Origin: Coturnix japonica
Taxonomy: Eukaryota; Chordata; Aves; Galliformes; Phasianidae
Assembly (NCBI RefSeq): GCF_001577835.2
Contig: NC_029547.1
Coordinates: 57,103,754-57,167,753 of the forward strand
Reading direction: 5' to 3'
Length of the DNA: 64,000 nt
Shown: positions 9,881-40,502 of the stretch, piece after piece
Numbering within the stretch: position 1 is the stretch's first letter
How the letters are laid out: the number at the start of each line of letters is the position of its first letter
Made by a program: the position numbers and the translations under genes
The notes under the pieces: model-generated
The model's input: only the letters and a program-made list of their open reading frames with translations
What the model was told of the DNA's origin: nothing
Databases searched by the model: none

Positions 9881-11060
9881 CATCTTGCCTAATTTGAAGC
9901 AAAGGCATGAGTTTGTTACAGGTCACAGACATGCTTTGCCTCTGAGGTAAATCTATATTTTTAACTGTGTCTATCAAAGATGTATTTTTCCTTCCTGTTC
10001 GGTATTTTGTGGTTCCAAACATCTATCCTGTATTCTGTAGGTGCTTGATTTATGCCATCAAATCTAACATTTAATAACTAACTTGTCTTCTAAAGATTGA
10101 GATGTATTTAACATGCTCTCTTTTGCCAATATTTACCAAAAACAAACCAACAAAGAAGCCATCCGTACTGGTGTCTGTATAACCTGACTCTCCGTATACT
10201 GGAATGAGGTGTGGGTGTTCTCTGCCTTCTTTTGGTTTCTGTCAAAATTCGCTCTGCGCTGTTGCCTAATGAGTAACTGTGATGTTGCTTAGTCCTGCCC
10301 TTCCTATAAGACAATTCCAAGCAGATGATAAATGTACAATCATCTCTGTAAATACCTTTTCATGTAAAGAATACAAAAAAAGTTCATAACACATATTTAT
10401 TGAAGATGGAAATGTTTGACACACAGAAAGGAAATCAGCATGGCTTACATCCCTACTCAGCACCACTGTACAAAACGTGTATCCAGAACTAAAGATTTAA
10501 ATCTTAAAATGACTTTTTGACACTCAAAGTCTTTCCAAACTCTGCATTATAGAGAACCTGTGAAAATTCTGCTCTCTGTCCAAACTCCTACAGGTAACCA
10601 GAATGAGGAAGGGAGCAAACCTGTCCTGCTATAGCCAGAAGTAATTCTTCCATAAAAAGAAACATAGGCCTTGAAAGTTGCATTGCTCACAGCTCTGCTA
10701 ACCCGGGATGTGTAGCACCTTGGTGCAGCGGCCAGCACAGTATGCTTACAACATGTTTTTTTGTGCTCTATATGGAAACTGAACTCAAGTCTATTCATTT
10801 CATGATGAATATAATATTGGAAGTTAAAAATGTCTTTAATGCAAATGCTTTGTGTTATAAGATGGAGGAAAATGCCCAGTGTCTTGAGAGATCTTTCTGC
10901 CATGTTGCCAATATTTTGTGCCTAATTTTGATGCAGAAATAATGTGAAAAGTTAATGTTTATTGTTGCATCAGTGTTAAAAGTGACCTTAAAAGGAAAAA
11001 CAATTCAGCTGTATTTTCTTGCTGTTGTTACAACGCATAAATAAAAGTTGTTGTGTTTTT

Positions 11061-12416
11061 CCCTGCAGACAACATGGAAATAGACACATCCTTTTATTCA
11101 CTGTTTAGGAGATGCTGAATCACTGCCAAAGGTACTCGCTGCTAAGAGTTCCTCAGGCTGTCTCTGTACTGGAAAACTGGAACAGTTAATTAAATTTAAT
11201 CAAAGAGAGCTGAATTTGTACACAGTAATGTGTGAGAGAGACTCTCTCAGTAGCTTATTTTAGTTCCATTCAAGTGAAGATACAGCTCTGCTGTTTTTGA
11301 AACATTAATCCCATCTGTTCTCGTTATCCTTAGGCAAGGAGTGGAAAACAGACCTGATTTATAATGTTAAATTCCACCCCACAAGCACAGCACCGCTTGT
11401 TCACAATGTTGTCCATGTAACAGGAGCAAGGGTCGCTAACATTGGTCACATGAATCAAACTAACTATAATCATACTCTCCTAAGAGGACAATTTTCTTTT
11501 CACTTTGGAATTACAATCCATATCTGTGGGGAGGAATACTTCCCCCAGAATATTTCACAGCATCTTTCTGCAAAGTGTTTTTTTTCTCAACAAAGTTCCA
11601 AGTTCTGCTGTTGCTGCAGTGCCTTCGCAGAGATCAGTGCCAATATAAGTGCATCTTGAGAAAACCTGGGTTTTCTCTGCAGAGTGTACTGGTACAAAAT
11701 GCCAATTTTTATGACTAATAGCTCTGATAAATGTCCCAGCTATTAATACTTTCTAAGCCTTATGCTCCTTCAGAGAAACTGACCTTGTTTAAAAATATAC
11801 ATCCTGTATTGCTCCTGTTGTTCAGAGAAGGGCACCTGTTATCTAAGATAGGTGTCTCCTTGGACAACGTTCTGAGGGGGAGCACAGGCATCCTATGAAT
11901 ATCCACACGACCCTGAGCACCTGCATGAAGTCAAAACCACTGTTTCAAGCTTAACCACTGGGATCTGTGGCTCCATCCAGCACCACAATGTATTTCTAAT
12001 ACTAATGCAGAGGTTTTATTCCACATGGGAAAATAAAACACGTGACTTTGTGTTCAGCTGGGGCCAGATGCTATTCAGAGATTGCATACAGCCCAAGTAA
12101 TTCCCAAGTGCCCGCTGATGCACTGTGATTAATTCCGGGTTTGTTTGGTTTTTGGGGTTTTTTTCCCCTGAAGGGATGAACTATCAGTTGAGCACAATCA
12201 TGCTGCCAGATGCCACCAGTTGCAGCTTTCCTTCTCAACAAGCTGTTTTTATGTTTCAACAGCATCAGGAGTGACAGTCAGGCAGCTGAGGCAGTGGCTA
12301 TAGCAGAACACCATGAAAGTAACTTCATCCCACTGTATTGCAAAGACGTGCTGAAACTCAACCACCAAAGCTCTGCAGGAAGGCAAAGAAGTGAAGTCTG
12401 ACACTCCAGCTTGGGT
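11061..12416. other. Intergenic spacer between convergent genes
   Basis: Between the likely 3' ends of ANKRD34B (+) and FAM151B (-). No conserved coding segment, RNA gene or CR1 copy is recognised. Confidence 0.5.
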
Positions 12417-12422
12417 TTTATT
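12417..12422 (-). terminator. FAM151B: Candidate FAM151B poly(A) signal
   Basis: AATAAA on the - strand about 1.2 kb downstream of the FAM151B stop codon; another lies at 12015-12020. Which one is used cannot be told from sequence. Confidence 0.3.
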
Positions 12423-13633
12423 AAGGAGACCTTACATTTGTACATTGGTCCATACAAGGCTTGTGTATAAAACTCTGGGCAAAACCATCATTGAATGCAG
12501 CAAGCTAACACACAGATACAAACATCATGGAGATATTGCAGCAACAACAGACAAACTAAAGCAGGAGAGGGTCCATGAAGGATCTATCTACCACAGTTAT
12601 AGCAAGTTCAGAAGTAGTTAATGCTTCTTCTACCTATGTGGTAGCAAAGTGTGCAAGCACAGTTAACAGACACTGATGCTATAAAGAACAGAGATTAAAT
12701 CTGTTCAGCTCTGATCAAGTGGGCGCAAGCACCTGAACAACACCTGCCCCATCAAACTTGACCCTTTGGTCATTGCTGCTGTCCATTGTAAGAAATCAAG
12801 ATGGAAGAGAGGCAAACTATTCTGAAGGTAAAATAACGAAGCCTTTTCTTGCAGGTGACAAACATGGTTACAATGAGTTGTTTTTTGTTGGTTTTGTTTT
12901 GTTATATTGTTCAACTTCTGGCAGTTTCTGAAATGGCGCTCTGAGTTACACAGGTGTACAACCTGCAGTGCGGGACGTAAATCACAGAAGCGTGTGATTT
13001 TTGCTGTAAGCAGTGATTACTGTAAAAGTACGTAATTCTTGGGGCCCCGAGCTTTTAAAGAGCCTGCAGCAGAACGTTTTACATAGCTCGTGTCAATACC
13101 ATGGAGTCTACGTTTAACACCTCATAATCAGAATCTCCTACTGATGAGGAGTGAGAAAATTATCCCTCATGATAGCACATGAGGATGAGCTACAAAATAA
13201 TCCCTCTGAGGAACTGCATAGTGCCATACATACTACAGTCTCAACTGCTGTCCTCCTGTATGAAACGTGAATGATTTTCCTTGACAGACACTGAATGGTT
13301 CTTGACTGGCTCACACAAAAGCTGTTGGTAGCAAATTACCTCAGTCTACAACTAGCAACTAAGGCTGTTCCCCTTTTATCTACCTGCAGGAAACAAGTGC
13401 TAAATGCCACTGGGAGAATGACAGAGAACATGCATGTGACAAGTAACAATACTGACCTGTTAAAGAGGCACTGCGTTTCTGTTAGGGGAATGTTTTATGG
13501 CAATTATACAAGAACTACGTCAGTGACCATGGCTGTGTTCTGTACACTCCATTTGGGAAGGAAAAAACACTTCCCTTTCTCATTCAAAGAAACCAAGTAT
13601 TATAAATGAGGTCATACCTTGTGGGCTTCATAT

Positions 13634-16600
13634 TTAACATCCTATTCCTATAGCTTTCTTAAACTCAGAATTCTGTGGTTCTGAGATGTCATAATAAACC
13701 CTACTTTTATCAAAGTTTTCACGGATGAAAAGCAAGTCGTCTACGGAATACACATCCTGTTTGCCTGTCCAAACAGTGAGGCTGTACCTATTAAAAAAGA
13801 GTGAAAAATATTAATTTAATGGATATTAAACAGAGAAAAAAAAAACCCAACCAAAACATCGCACTATTAGGCTTCTAAAATAGTCAGAACTGTGGTTTCT
13901 TAACGTTAGGAATGTAATTACTTACCATTTTATTTCCTTTAGACTTCTAAGTTAAGCAACCAAGAATTAGGAGGTAGGAGAACTGCGTGTCCCTGTCTTC
14001 CCTTCCCCTTTATGTTCATGCCAATCACCTTCCTCCACCCCAATGATTTTGAGTTTACGTAAAAAGCAATTACTGAAAATATTACTCCAAAGCTCAAACA
14101 GCACAAGTTTGCAGGTGGGGCACGAAGAATGCTTGGTACATATTACCTTGAGAATACGACTGCAGCCCAAGAACAAGGGAGGAAATGGCAGTGCATATGA
14201 AGCAGGTTTTCATCTTCTTTTGTTATATGTAAATACATTTTTATGACGTTGTTTGTAAGAACATTTGATAAAAGCAGCATTAGGAAATTACTGAATGTTC
14301 TTCAAGTACCAAAGCAAAGTCCCTCAGAAAGTTAGTAAACTTCTGTGGTAGTTCTGGCTGGGGTAGAATTAATGTTTTCCACAGCAGCTCAGTATGCTGA
14401 AATGTTTTGGATCTGACAACACACCCCATGTTTGTGCAGCTGCTGAACAGTGCTGACAAAGCACTAAGGCCGATAGGCTGGGAATGGGCACAAAGCTGTG
14501 ACAGAACACAGGCAGAAGGGTTAACCCACAGCGACCAGAGCACCAAAGGGATTCAGTATCATGCAATACTGTGCTCAGCAATTGAAACCCTGGAGGAGCA
14601 CGGAGGATGTCTGTCATGATGTCTGTTCCAATTCAGAACCAACCCTGGATGCTTTTAGGACAATTATACAGAATACAAGGAATATATAAATTGTGGAATA
14701 TATAACATGTAAGTAGCAAATAATTGCAAATTGCAGTGTTGAACTGGTTGGACAAATTAACTTTACTAGTCTTATAAAATGGTTGTAATGGAGCTGGATT
14801 ACAAAACCTATACAAAATTAGTTACCTAAAATAAGTAATACTGAAGGAGGTGAGCGCTTTATTACTAAGAAATATGTGACTTTACAATAAAGACTGATAA
14901 AAATGAAGTCCCACAAACTTACCGATCTGACTGGTCTATTAACCAGCGCAGTTCAGACACTGACTGCCGCACTAACACTGCCCGTACAGGGAATGTGACA
15001 GGCTGAGAGAGTGCACTGCAGATCTGAGCCATTTCTTTCACCATTGCCCTACTTGTTAGCCGTTTACAATAAATTAAATTGACCTATTGTTATGTATTAA
15101 TAGGGTAGGTTGGTTCTTTCTACATAATAACAGGCCTCTATTAGTATTAGTGATGTGGAATGGGAGGGAAGGATATGATGGTTAAGGGAAGGTGTAAGGG
15201 TAAGGATAGGTTTAGAGGTAATGTGTTAATGGGTAATGTGGAGGGGTAAGGGAAGGTGGTAAAGGAAGATAGTGGGATTAGGAGAGGTAATGGAAGGAAG
15301 GGTTATAGGTAGTAGGGGTATATGGGGAAAGGGTGGGATAGAGGTGGCGGAAAGGTGGGATATATAGTGCGGGGGGAATAGGTCGGGAAAGTGGGAAAGG
15401 GAAAAGGGGAAAGGGGGAGAAGGTTGGAGTAGGTGGAGATAGGGATATGGAAAGGTGATAGCTTGTCCCTCTCTTTATCTTTCAGTTTGTGCTCAGTGGT
15501 TGTTGCTCAGCCAGTTTTGTCTCCATATGATAAGGTTTTACTATCTGCGGTTGTGGGAAAAACGTATTGGGGTGGTGTCTGTGGGGTGGGCATCAAGGAA
15601 TCCCTTTGCATCCACAACGGCGTTGATCCCATTGGGTCCCGGGAGGATGTCTGCGTTGAGCCAAACAGGTCTCTCCAAACACGGCTTCACAAGCTGGAGC
15701 AGCTCCAAGGAGGGCTGAATGGCATCAAGGCTGTACCAGCAACACGTGGGCAAGGTGAGACCCCCTACCCAGAGTGAGACGGGAAGCACTCAGCACACAT
15801 GTAGCCCCGTCAGTGGGCATGGAGGGGCTGGGCTTATGGTTGGACTAGATGATCTCAGTGCTCTTTCCCAACCTTAACGAATCTGGGGTTGTCATTCTAA
15901 TGCAACCTATAACCTTGTGTTAACTGTGCTGTGCTCCATGCGGCCATTCCGTGATGATTCTATGTATCTTGTCTATCCTAACAAAACTTCCAAAACTGCT
16001 GTGTTGTGGAGAGAGAAAGAAGAGAAGAGAAGAGAAGAGAGAGAGAGAAGAGAAGAGAAAGAAGAGAAGAGAAGAGAAGAGAAGAAGGAAGAGAAGAGAA
16101 GAGAAGAGAAGAGAAGAGAAGAGAAGAGAGAAGAGAAGAGAAGGAAGAAGAGAAGAGAAGAGAAGAGAAGAGAAGAGAAGAGAAGAATAATCGGGGAACA
16201 GAATGAATGTCAAAAAAATCCGTGATTGATTTCTCACAGCGAATTAATGAACGTTCCATATAACATTTAGGGACTTAAAATCACTGTGAGTAGAGCTGTG
16301 CTTTCCTTACTAACAGGACAGACCTGTGTTCTCCTGCAGTCCTCCCCACCGCTCTGTAAGGCTCGTTCTGTACCAGGCCGTTCCCAGTGCTGGCCCAGGA
16401 TGAGGTCAGAAGAACCGTGTCAGGATGTGCAGACAGCAGTGTGAACAGCAGCCAGCTGTGCCTCCAGCTGCCCACACTCACTGCCAGCAGTGCTTTTGTG
16501 TTGCTGAGAGAACTGCCTATCAGTAGGATTCCACTCAGTGCTTTCAGTCAGCAAAAAACTGCCTCATTTGGTTCATGGTCTTTTTACTTGTTTATTTATT

Positions 16601-18220
16601 TATTTACTTTCAATAGAAAAGCCAGTAATGGCTCGATTTAACATCATGGGTTTAAGTATTTCTAACACGCTCTGTAGCCAGAACGTTTCGCTTGTTCCCA
16701 GAACTAACAGGCAGCTGACTGTCAGAGCCGCCCAAATGCCTTCATTGCTTCGATGAATAACTACACAATAATGTAAAGAGCACAAAAACAAAGCATCACC
16801 TCTTGAGAGCATAACAAACAAACCCAGACAGCCCTCTCATAACTGTGCAGCACTGAGGAAATTCAAATGTATTGTTGGCTCCACTTTCAAAGCTTTTTCG
16901 AAACCATTGTGGCTTCTTTGAAGTGCAGCTCCGAAGCCCTTTTGCAAAATGCATTAATTCTAGTAGGAGGTGTGATTACGTGATCAATCACCCTCACACG
17001 GTAGAAATACGTAAAGTATTTCTTCTTAAGCACTGTTAAGGTAATCTTCAAAACTTCAGCAACAGTAACCAAAGAATGAGAATCCAAAAGAACATCAGAT
17101 CACACAGACCTGGAGATTACATCACGCAGAACAACTGGTACGAATGGATTTTATAGCCACCAAGCAACTACTGCACCTCTATAGCCTACCTAGAAAGTGG
17201 CAGAGCTCTTTTTCCTGACAGCACAACTTTGCTCAGTTGCAGCTCAGTAATGAGTTCACTGAGTGTGAAATAATTATGTGTGGTTCAAAGCATTTAAAGC
17301 TTTTATTCTTTTAATGTATTCAGTATAACCAACTAGGACTCCCTAGGTTTACTGTCCAGTAAGGAATGCATAAACTCTGAAGTGCACGGTAAGAAAAAGG
17401 TTAGTTTAGCCACCACCAGAAGATAGTGTTACCTATAGAACTGTTAACTGCTAGGAATGTAAAGCATATGCAAATGCTTTGCCTCAAAATACCTCTTGAA
17501 ATCCAGCTTGATGCCCTTATCTGTGCCGACCATCTCCTCCAGCCACTCCCGCAGCGTGATGTCGCTGTCTGTGTCAGGAGGATGGGCCATGATCGGCTCT
17601 CCACCTCCTCCCGTGCCACCACGAAGGAGGACATCTGCTTCTACCATGTGAACGGCACCTGGTATTTGGAAAACGAGCGCTGAAACAGAGCGAATCCACT
17701 ACAATTCCAGTGCCTGCTTCAACACAACTGCAGGGAAACCTCCCACACCAAACGGTGCTGGTTTACTTCACGAGTGTCAGAGTACGAGCAGCTGCCTGCC
17801 ATGCAACCTAGACACGCTGTGAGGTGCTGCAGTCACTGGGACCTTTAGGAATCAGTGGCCAATGGAAACCTGAGCTCTGTGTTATTTGGACACGGAACCA
17901 CACGCTCCCCCTGCAGCCCCCCTCCATGCTCGCAGCACTGACAGCTCCGTGCCCCAACCCTCTCTCAGTGCTGGCGGTGGCACCATCCCTCCCACAGCCC
18001 TACACGCACGGCTCTACGTGTAGGTGGAGCCGCCCCAGCTGAGCGCTCGGCCTCCGTCCGGCCGGCACTTACTGCGGGCGGCCTGCCGGGCCCGGTGCCG
18101 GCTGTTCGCTGCGTGCCACCACCGGATCTCCGCCGCGTCCCTGCCCGCCCGCCGCCCGGCCTGCACCAACTGATCCACCGCCGCCTCGCTCCGCGCCGCA
18201 CCGCTCTGCTCAGCCGCCAT
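13634..18220 (-). CDS. FAM151B: FAM151B (menorin-family protein), one conserved segment not found
   Basis: Exons read on the - strand: 18073-18220 (starts MAAEQSGAAR, with DAAEIRWWHAANS), 17493-17658 (HMVEADVLL, EPIMAHPPDTDSD, GIKLDFK), ~15589-15730 (RPVWLNADILPGPNG, DAKGFLDA), 14923-15048 (MVKEM, QPVTFPVRAVLVRQS) and 13634-13787 (YSLTVWTGK, ending EFKKAIGIGC). Splice phases agree across each seen junction. The ATG lies in a strong context (GCCATGG). The order and motifs match vertebrate FAM151B (276 residues in human), a DUF2181 protein with a PLC-like barrel fold; mouse Fam151b is needed for photoreceptor survival. After DAKGFLDA homology stops without a donor, and the block of about 30 residues ending in the GWTTGWHP region is not found before the exon at 15048. 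The gene is therefore incomplete here by assembly error, deletion or relocation. Confidence 0.9.
15145..15461. repeat. C-depleted, G-rich tract in FAM151B
   Basis: Only three cytosines occur on the + strand in about 315 bases, and all three are followed by G. The strand is rich in GGG runs separated by A and T (words like AAGGGTAAGG and GGGAAAGTGGGAAAGGG). Positions 15385-15417 hold at least four G runs with short spacers, a canonical G-quadruplex pattern. It sits exactly where the missing FAM151B coding block is expected. No clean repeat unit is visible. Confidence 0.85.
15838..15895 (+). mobile_element. CR1 LINE 3' end remnant
   Basis: 'ggttggactagatgatctca' followed by 'ctctttcccaaccttaacga' matches the last 60 bases of CR1, without a clean tail. 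It lies within FAM151B, just upstream of the exon at 15730. Confidence 0.75.
16009..16187. repeat. (GAAGA)n purine microsatellite
   Basis: About 180 bases of interrupted GAGAA/GAAGA pentamers, all purine on the + strand. It lies in a FAM151B intron some 550 bases from the C-depleted tract. Pure purine-pyrimidine tracts can form triplexes and are length-variable. They also create spurious long E/K/R frames. Confidence 0.97.
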
Positions 18221-18300
18221 GGCCGCGGCCCGGGCCCGCCCCGAGAGGCGGAGGCTCCCGCCGTGGCGAAGGTTGCGGGACAGCGGTGTTGGGGGCGGCC
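18020..18300 (-). promoter_or_regulatory. FAM151B: CpG-rich FAM151B promoter and first exon
   Basis: A CpG-dense block surrounds the FAM151B ATG at 18220. No TATA box is seen upstream on the - strand, so this is a CpG-island type promoter. The transcription start is not determined. Confidence 0.7.
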
Positions 18301-19439
18301 CGCAGCCAGGCCCTGAGCGGTGATCAAACCTGAGACGGTCAGCACAGCACTCTTGAGTGTTTTGTTTAAATAAGAGAGAACGTTTATTAACTCTTAGACA
18401 TCGTTAGTACAGGATAAATGGCTGAACGGATCCTCCGGTTACCTGACTGCTTCGCCCCTCCTGGCTCAGGGACATACCGTAGTACACTCCGCCACAGCTA
18501 CAGGTTTGTTTGCCGAAGAACCAGCTCAAATGTATCCCCAGGGTCATCCAGGCCGCGGGCCTGAATCTAACAAGGCTCGTTTTCTAAGCACAGAGCCGAT
18601 TAGGTGAAGCTACAAGTCGTGTCTGAGACAAAAAACATGAAGTATCCCCAGTAAGCATCGAGAAGGCAGAAAAGCGTTAATAGTCTCATAAACCTGCACC
18701 AGCGTTTCACTGATAACAACATCAACCTCGGTTTCGTTGTTTCCTTTTTGGAAATAATAATTGTTAGAATAATTGTAAATAATTCTAACAGTTAGCAGAC
18801 CTTGGTGCGTGGAACCTTGGTACAAAATCACACGCACCCCCAGTACATAAATAGATTTTAAGGACCCAATATAAAAAATACAATACTAAATCTGTTCATG
18901 AAAACTCACACTTAATACATTTGTCCTCCCTGAAAATAAAGGAGGCTACCAAGAGGTAAGAAAAGCAGAAGGAAGCAGAAAAGAGAGTGCAGAGTGCCTG
19001 TTTTATTGCCGCGTGTAGATCACTTCAAGGGTAATCTGGCTTTTTATTAATCCTTGAAAGGTCAGATTGCATCAGGACTTTTGAACGCCCAATACAAGAA
19101 AGAAAGATCAGTACTTATAAAAATAGCATCTGTTTCAGTAAGACAAATCCTTACAAATTCAAGAATTAAATCAGTTTTCCTACAAAAAGTAATTCAGAAG
19201 CATACGGTCCTGAAGCACCAGGACTTCACCTACAACGCTGTTGTAAACTTAACCGCAGTCTTTCTTTATTTAAAATAGGTTTGGTGAGGGAAGGGGACGT
19301 ACTGCTGAGTGACAGAGAAGAACCAGGGAATGCTGCCACTTTAGGAAGCAGCAGAGGAAAACCTCAGATTTTTCCCAAAGGAATCTGGGAGGGCTCCTCC
19401 AGTAAGGTAACAGGGCCAGCTGTCCTGCTGAGATGTCAT
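18301..19439. other. Spacer between FAM151B and ZFYVE16
   Basis: No coding exon is recognised. It contains - strand AATAAA hexamers at 19002-19007, 19043-19048 and 19265-19270 that could end ZFYVE16 transcripts, and an AT-rich imperfect hairpin around 18763-18790. Confidence 0.4.
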
Positions 19440-20725
19440 CAGAAAAGCCAAGGCACAGGTGGAACTTAACCTGCCAAGGGACGTGAAAAATAACAAGAGA
19501 TTTTAGAGTGCATTGCTCGGGAGACAGCGGCGAAGGAGAGTGTTCCCTCTGACAGTTTAGGTGGGAGAACTAAATTCAAGAAACACGGAGAAGGCTGACT
19601 CCAACTCCACTGCCAGTCAGGCTTTCCATGTCTGTTATGTCCCTGAACATCTAGGTTGAGGCTGGGTGAGCAAAATCCACTGTAAGAGCAGTGCAAGATG
19701 ACCTGGGGCACTGCAGGCCAGGTGGGTCTGCACCTGGAAAGACCAAGAAGCAGATCTTCCTGGAACAAGTGTTAAGGCACGTGCAAAACAAGCAGGTAAT
19801 CTGAGGCAGCCAGCACAGCATCTTTTAGAGCAGATTCTGCCTAACCAATCTGTCGGCATTCTGTGATACAGTGACTACATCTGTGGAACAAGGAAGGGCA
19901 ACCAGTGTCATCTGCCTGGATTTCTGCGAGGCTTCTGATATTGTCCCCCGCCACATCCTTCTCTCTGGACTGATATGGGTTTTGAAGGGTGGAATATATG
20001 ATGGCCAGGAAGATGTGGTCAATGAATCTACATCCAAGCAGAGGCAGGTAATGAGCAGCATCCCCTCAGGGGTCTGCCTTGGGACTGGTGCTCCTCGGCC
20101 TCTTCATCAATAAGAAAGACGGTTGCATTGAGTGCACCCTCAGCAAATTGAGCAGTACAGCTGATGGAACAGAAGGAAGGGATGCCATCCTGATGGACCT
20201 GGACAGGCTTGAGAAGCAGGCCCACAGAAATCGAATGAGGTTTGGAGAAAGCAAGTTATCTCACTGCTTCTTCATAAGAGAAGTGCTCCAGCCCGCCCTC
20301 TGATCACATCTGTGGCCTTCCACTGGACCCAGCTCCAACAGCTCTACATCTTTTTGTGTAGGGGGCCCCAAGCCTGGATGCAGTATTTCCAGAGAAGGCT
20401 CTGGGGAGGTCTCATGGCATCCTTCCAGTACTTAAAAGGAGCTTAACATTCACACAGTCTGATAGCGATGGGACAAGGTGGAAGCGCTAAACTAAAAGAG
20501 ATTTAGGTTAGATGTTAAGAAGAAATTGTTTACTTAGAGGGTGCTCAGACCCTGGCACAGCTGCCCAGAGAAGCTGTGGTGCCCCATCCCTCAAGATGCT
20601 TAAGGCCAGGTTGGGTGGGGTCCTGGGCAGCCTCATTTAGTGGGAGGCAGCCTGCCCACAGCATGGGGATTGGAACTAGGTGATATTTAAGGCCCCTTCC
20701 ACCCTAAATCATTCTATGATTCCTT
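19440..20725 (+). mobile_element. CR1 LINE, long 3' portion
   Basis: About 1.3 kb of CR1 in + orientation. From about 19,760 it reads 'aggcagccagcacagcatct', 'gcctggatttctgcgaggct' and 'ggggtctgccttgggactgg', the end of the reverse-transcriptase region, then the 3' untranslated part, ending at 'aaatcattctatgattcct'. The 5' limit is uncertain. The frame is broken in several places. It lies downstream of the ZFYVE16 stop and may be inside its 3' UTR. Confidence 0.9.
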
Positions 20726-21226
20726 GTGCTGATCAAAACAAGTGTCAAGAGGCATCCACCTGTGTTTATACTGATGCATGAAGCATGCAGTTGGCTACCT
20801 AAGACCTCATGTTAGAACCTCAAACAGCGAGAAAGTTCTTTGCACATGGAAAGCACATGCTTCAGGCTGAGATTAGATCTGACTGCATCAATGTCTTTAA
20901 TACTTATCTGAGTACTTAGGAGGCAAGATAGCATGGCTGGAAGTTACACTACACAATGTAAACACTACAGTAGTGTACAGAGGTAAGCAACTGCCTTCTT
21001 CTGCAACTGTATTAAGTGTAAAGTTTCTGAACGTTAGAGAACATTACAAACTACACTTGTTTCTGGGGTAAAGGAGCAAATGGAAATCGGGTTCTTGTTT
21101 TGTTTCAATTCAGTTTGAAAATCCATTAAAATCAGAACAGTTTTAGCAAATCTGATCTTTAGTGTTTGATACACTAAGCTTTGGTGTTCAGAGCTAGTTG
21201 AACCAGCATCTTGCCAGAAACTGGTC
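20726..21226 (-). other. ZFYVE16: Probable ZFYVE16 3' untranslated region
   Basis: Sequence just after the ZFYVE16 stop. An ATTAAA variant lies on the - strand at 20896-20901, about 330 bases past the stop. Full AATAAA hexamers occur only beyond the CR1 copy, so the UTR is either short with a variant signal or long and CR1-containing. Confidence 0.4.
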
Positions 21227-40464
<19,238 letters not shown>

Positions 40465-40502
40465 TCTAGCTAAGTTCTAGTCTGGCTTTAGGCCTCTCAA
40501 AC

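Larger units (their letters stand above)
8727..11060 (+). other. ANKRD34B: Probable ANKRD34B 3' untranslated region
   Basis: AT-rich sequence after the stop codon with no coding exon recognised on either strand. Overlapping AATAAA hexamers occur at 9799-9809 and another at 11040-11045, giving 3' UTRs of about 1.1 or 2.3 kb. A 30-base tandem duplication lies at 9821-9880. The end of the transcript cannot be fixed from sequence alone. Confidence 0.5.

Noticed and set aside
9013-13609. Several 70-118 codon open frames between ANKRD34B and FAM151B
   Set aside because: No domain, no supporting splice structure and no similarity to neighbouring genes in the human region; consistent with chance frames in AT-rich DNA.
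15145-15461. Interstitial telomere repeat
   Set aside because: Words such as GGGTAA occur, but there are no consecutive TTAGGG units; the tract is better described as C-depleted G/A-rich DNA.
15917-16259. Glu/Arg/Lys-rich and Ser/Leu-rich open frames
   Set aside because: Translation of the (GAAGA)n microsatellite on both strands.
19871-20303. Open frames with reverse-transcriptase-like words
   Set aside because: Decayed CR1 coding sequence; frames are short and broken, so not a functional LINE.
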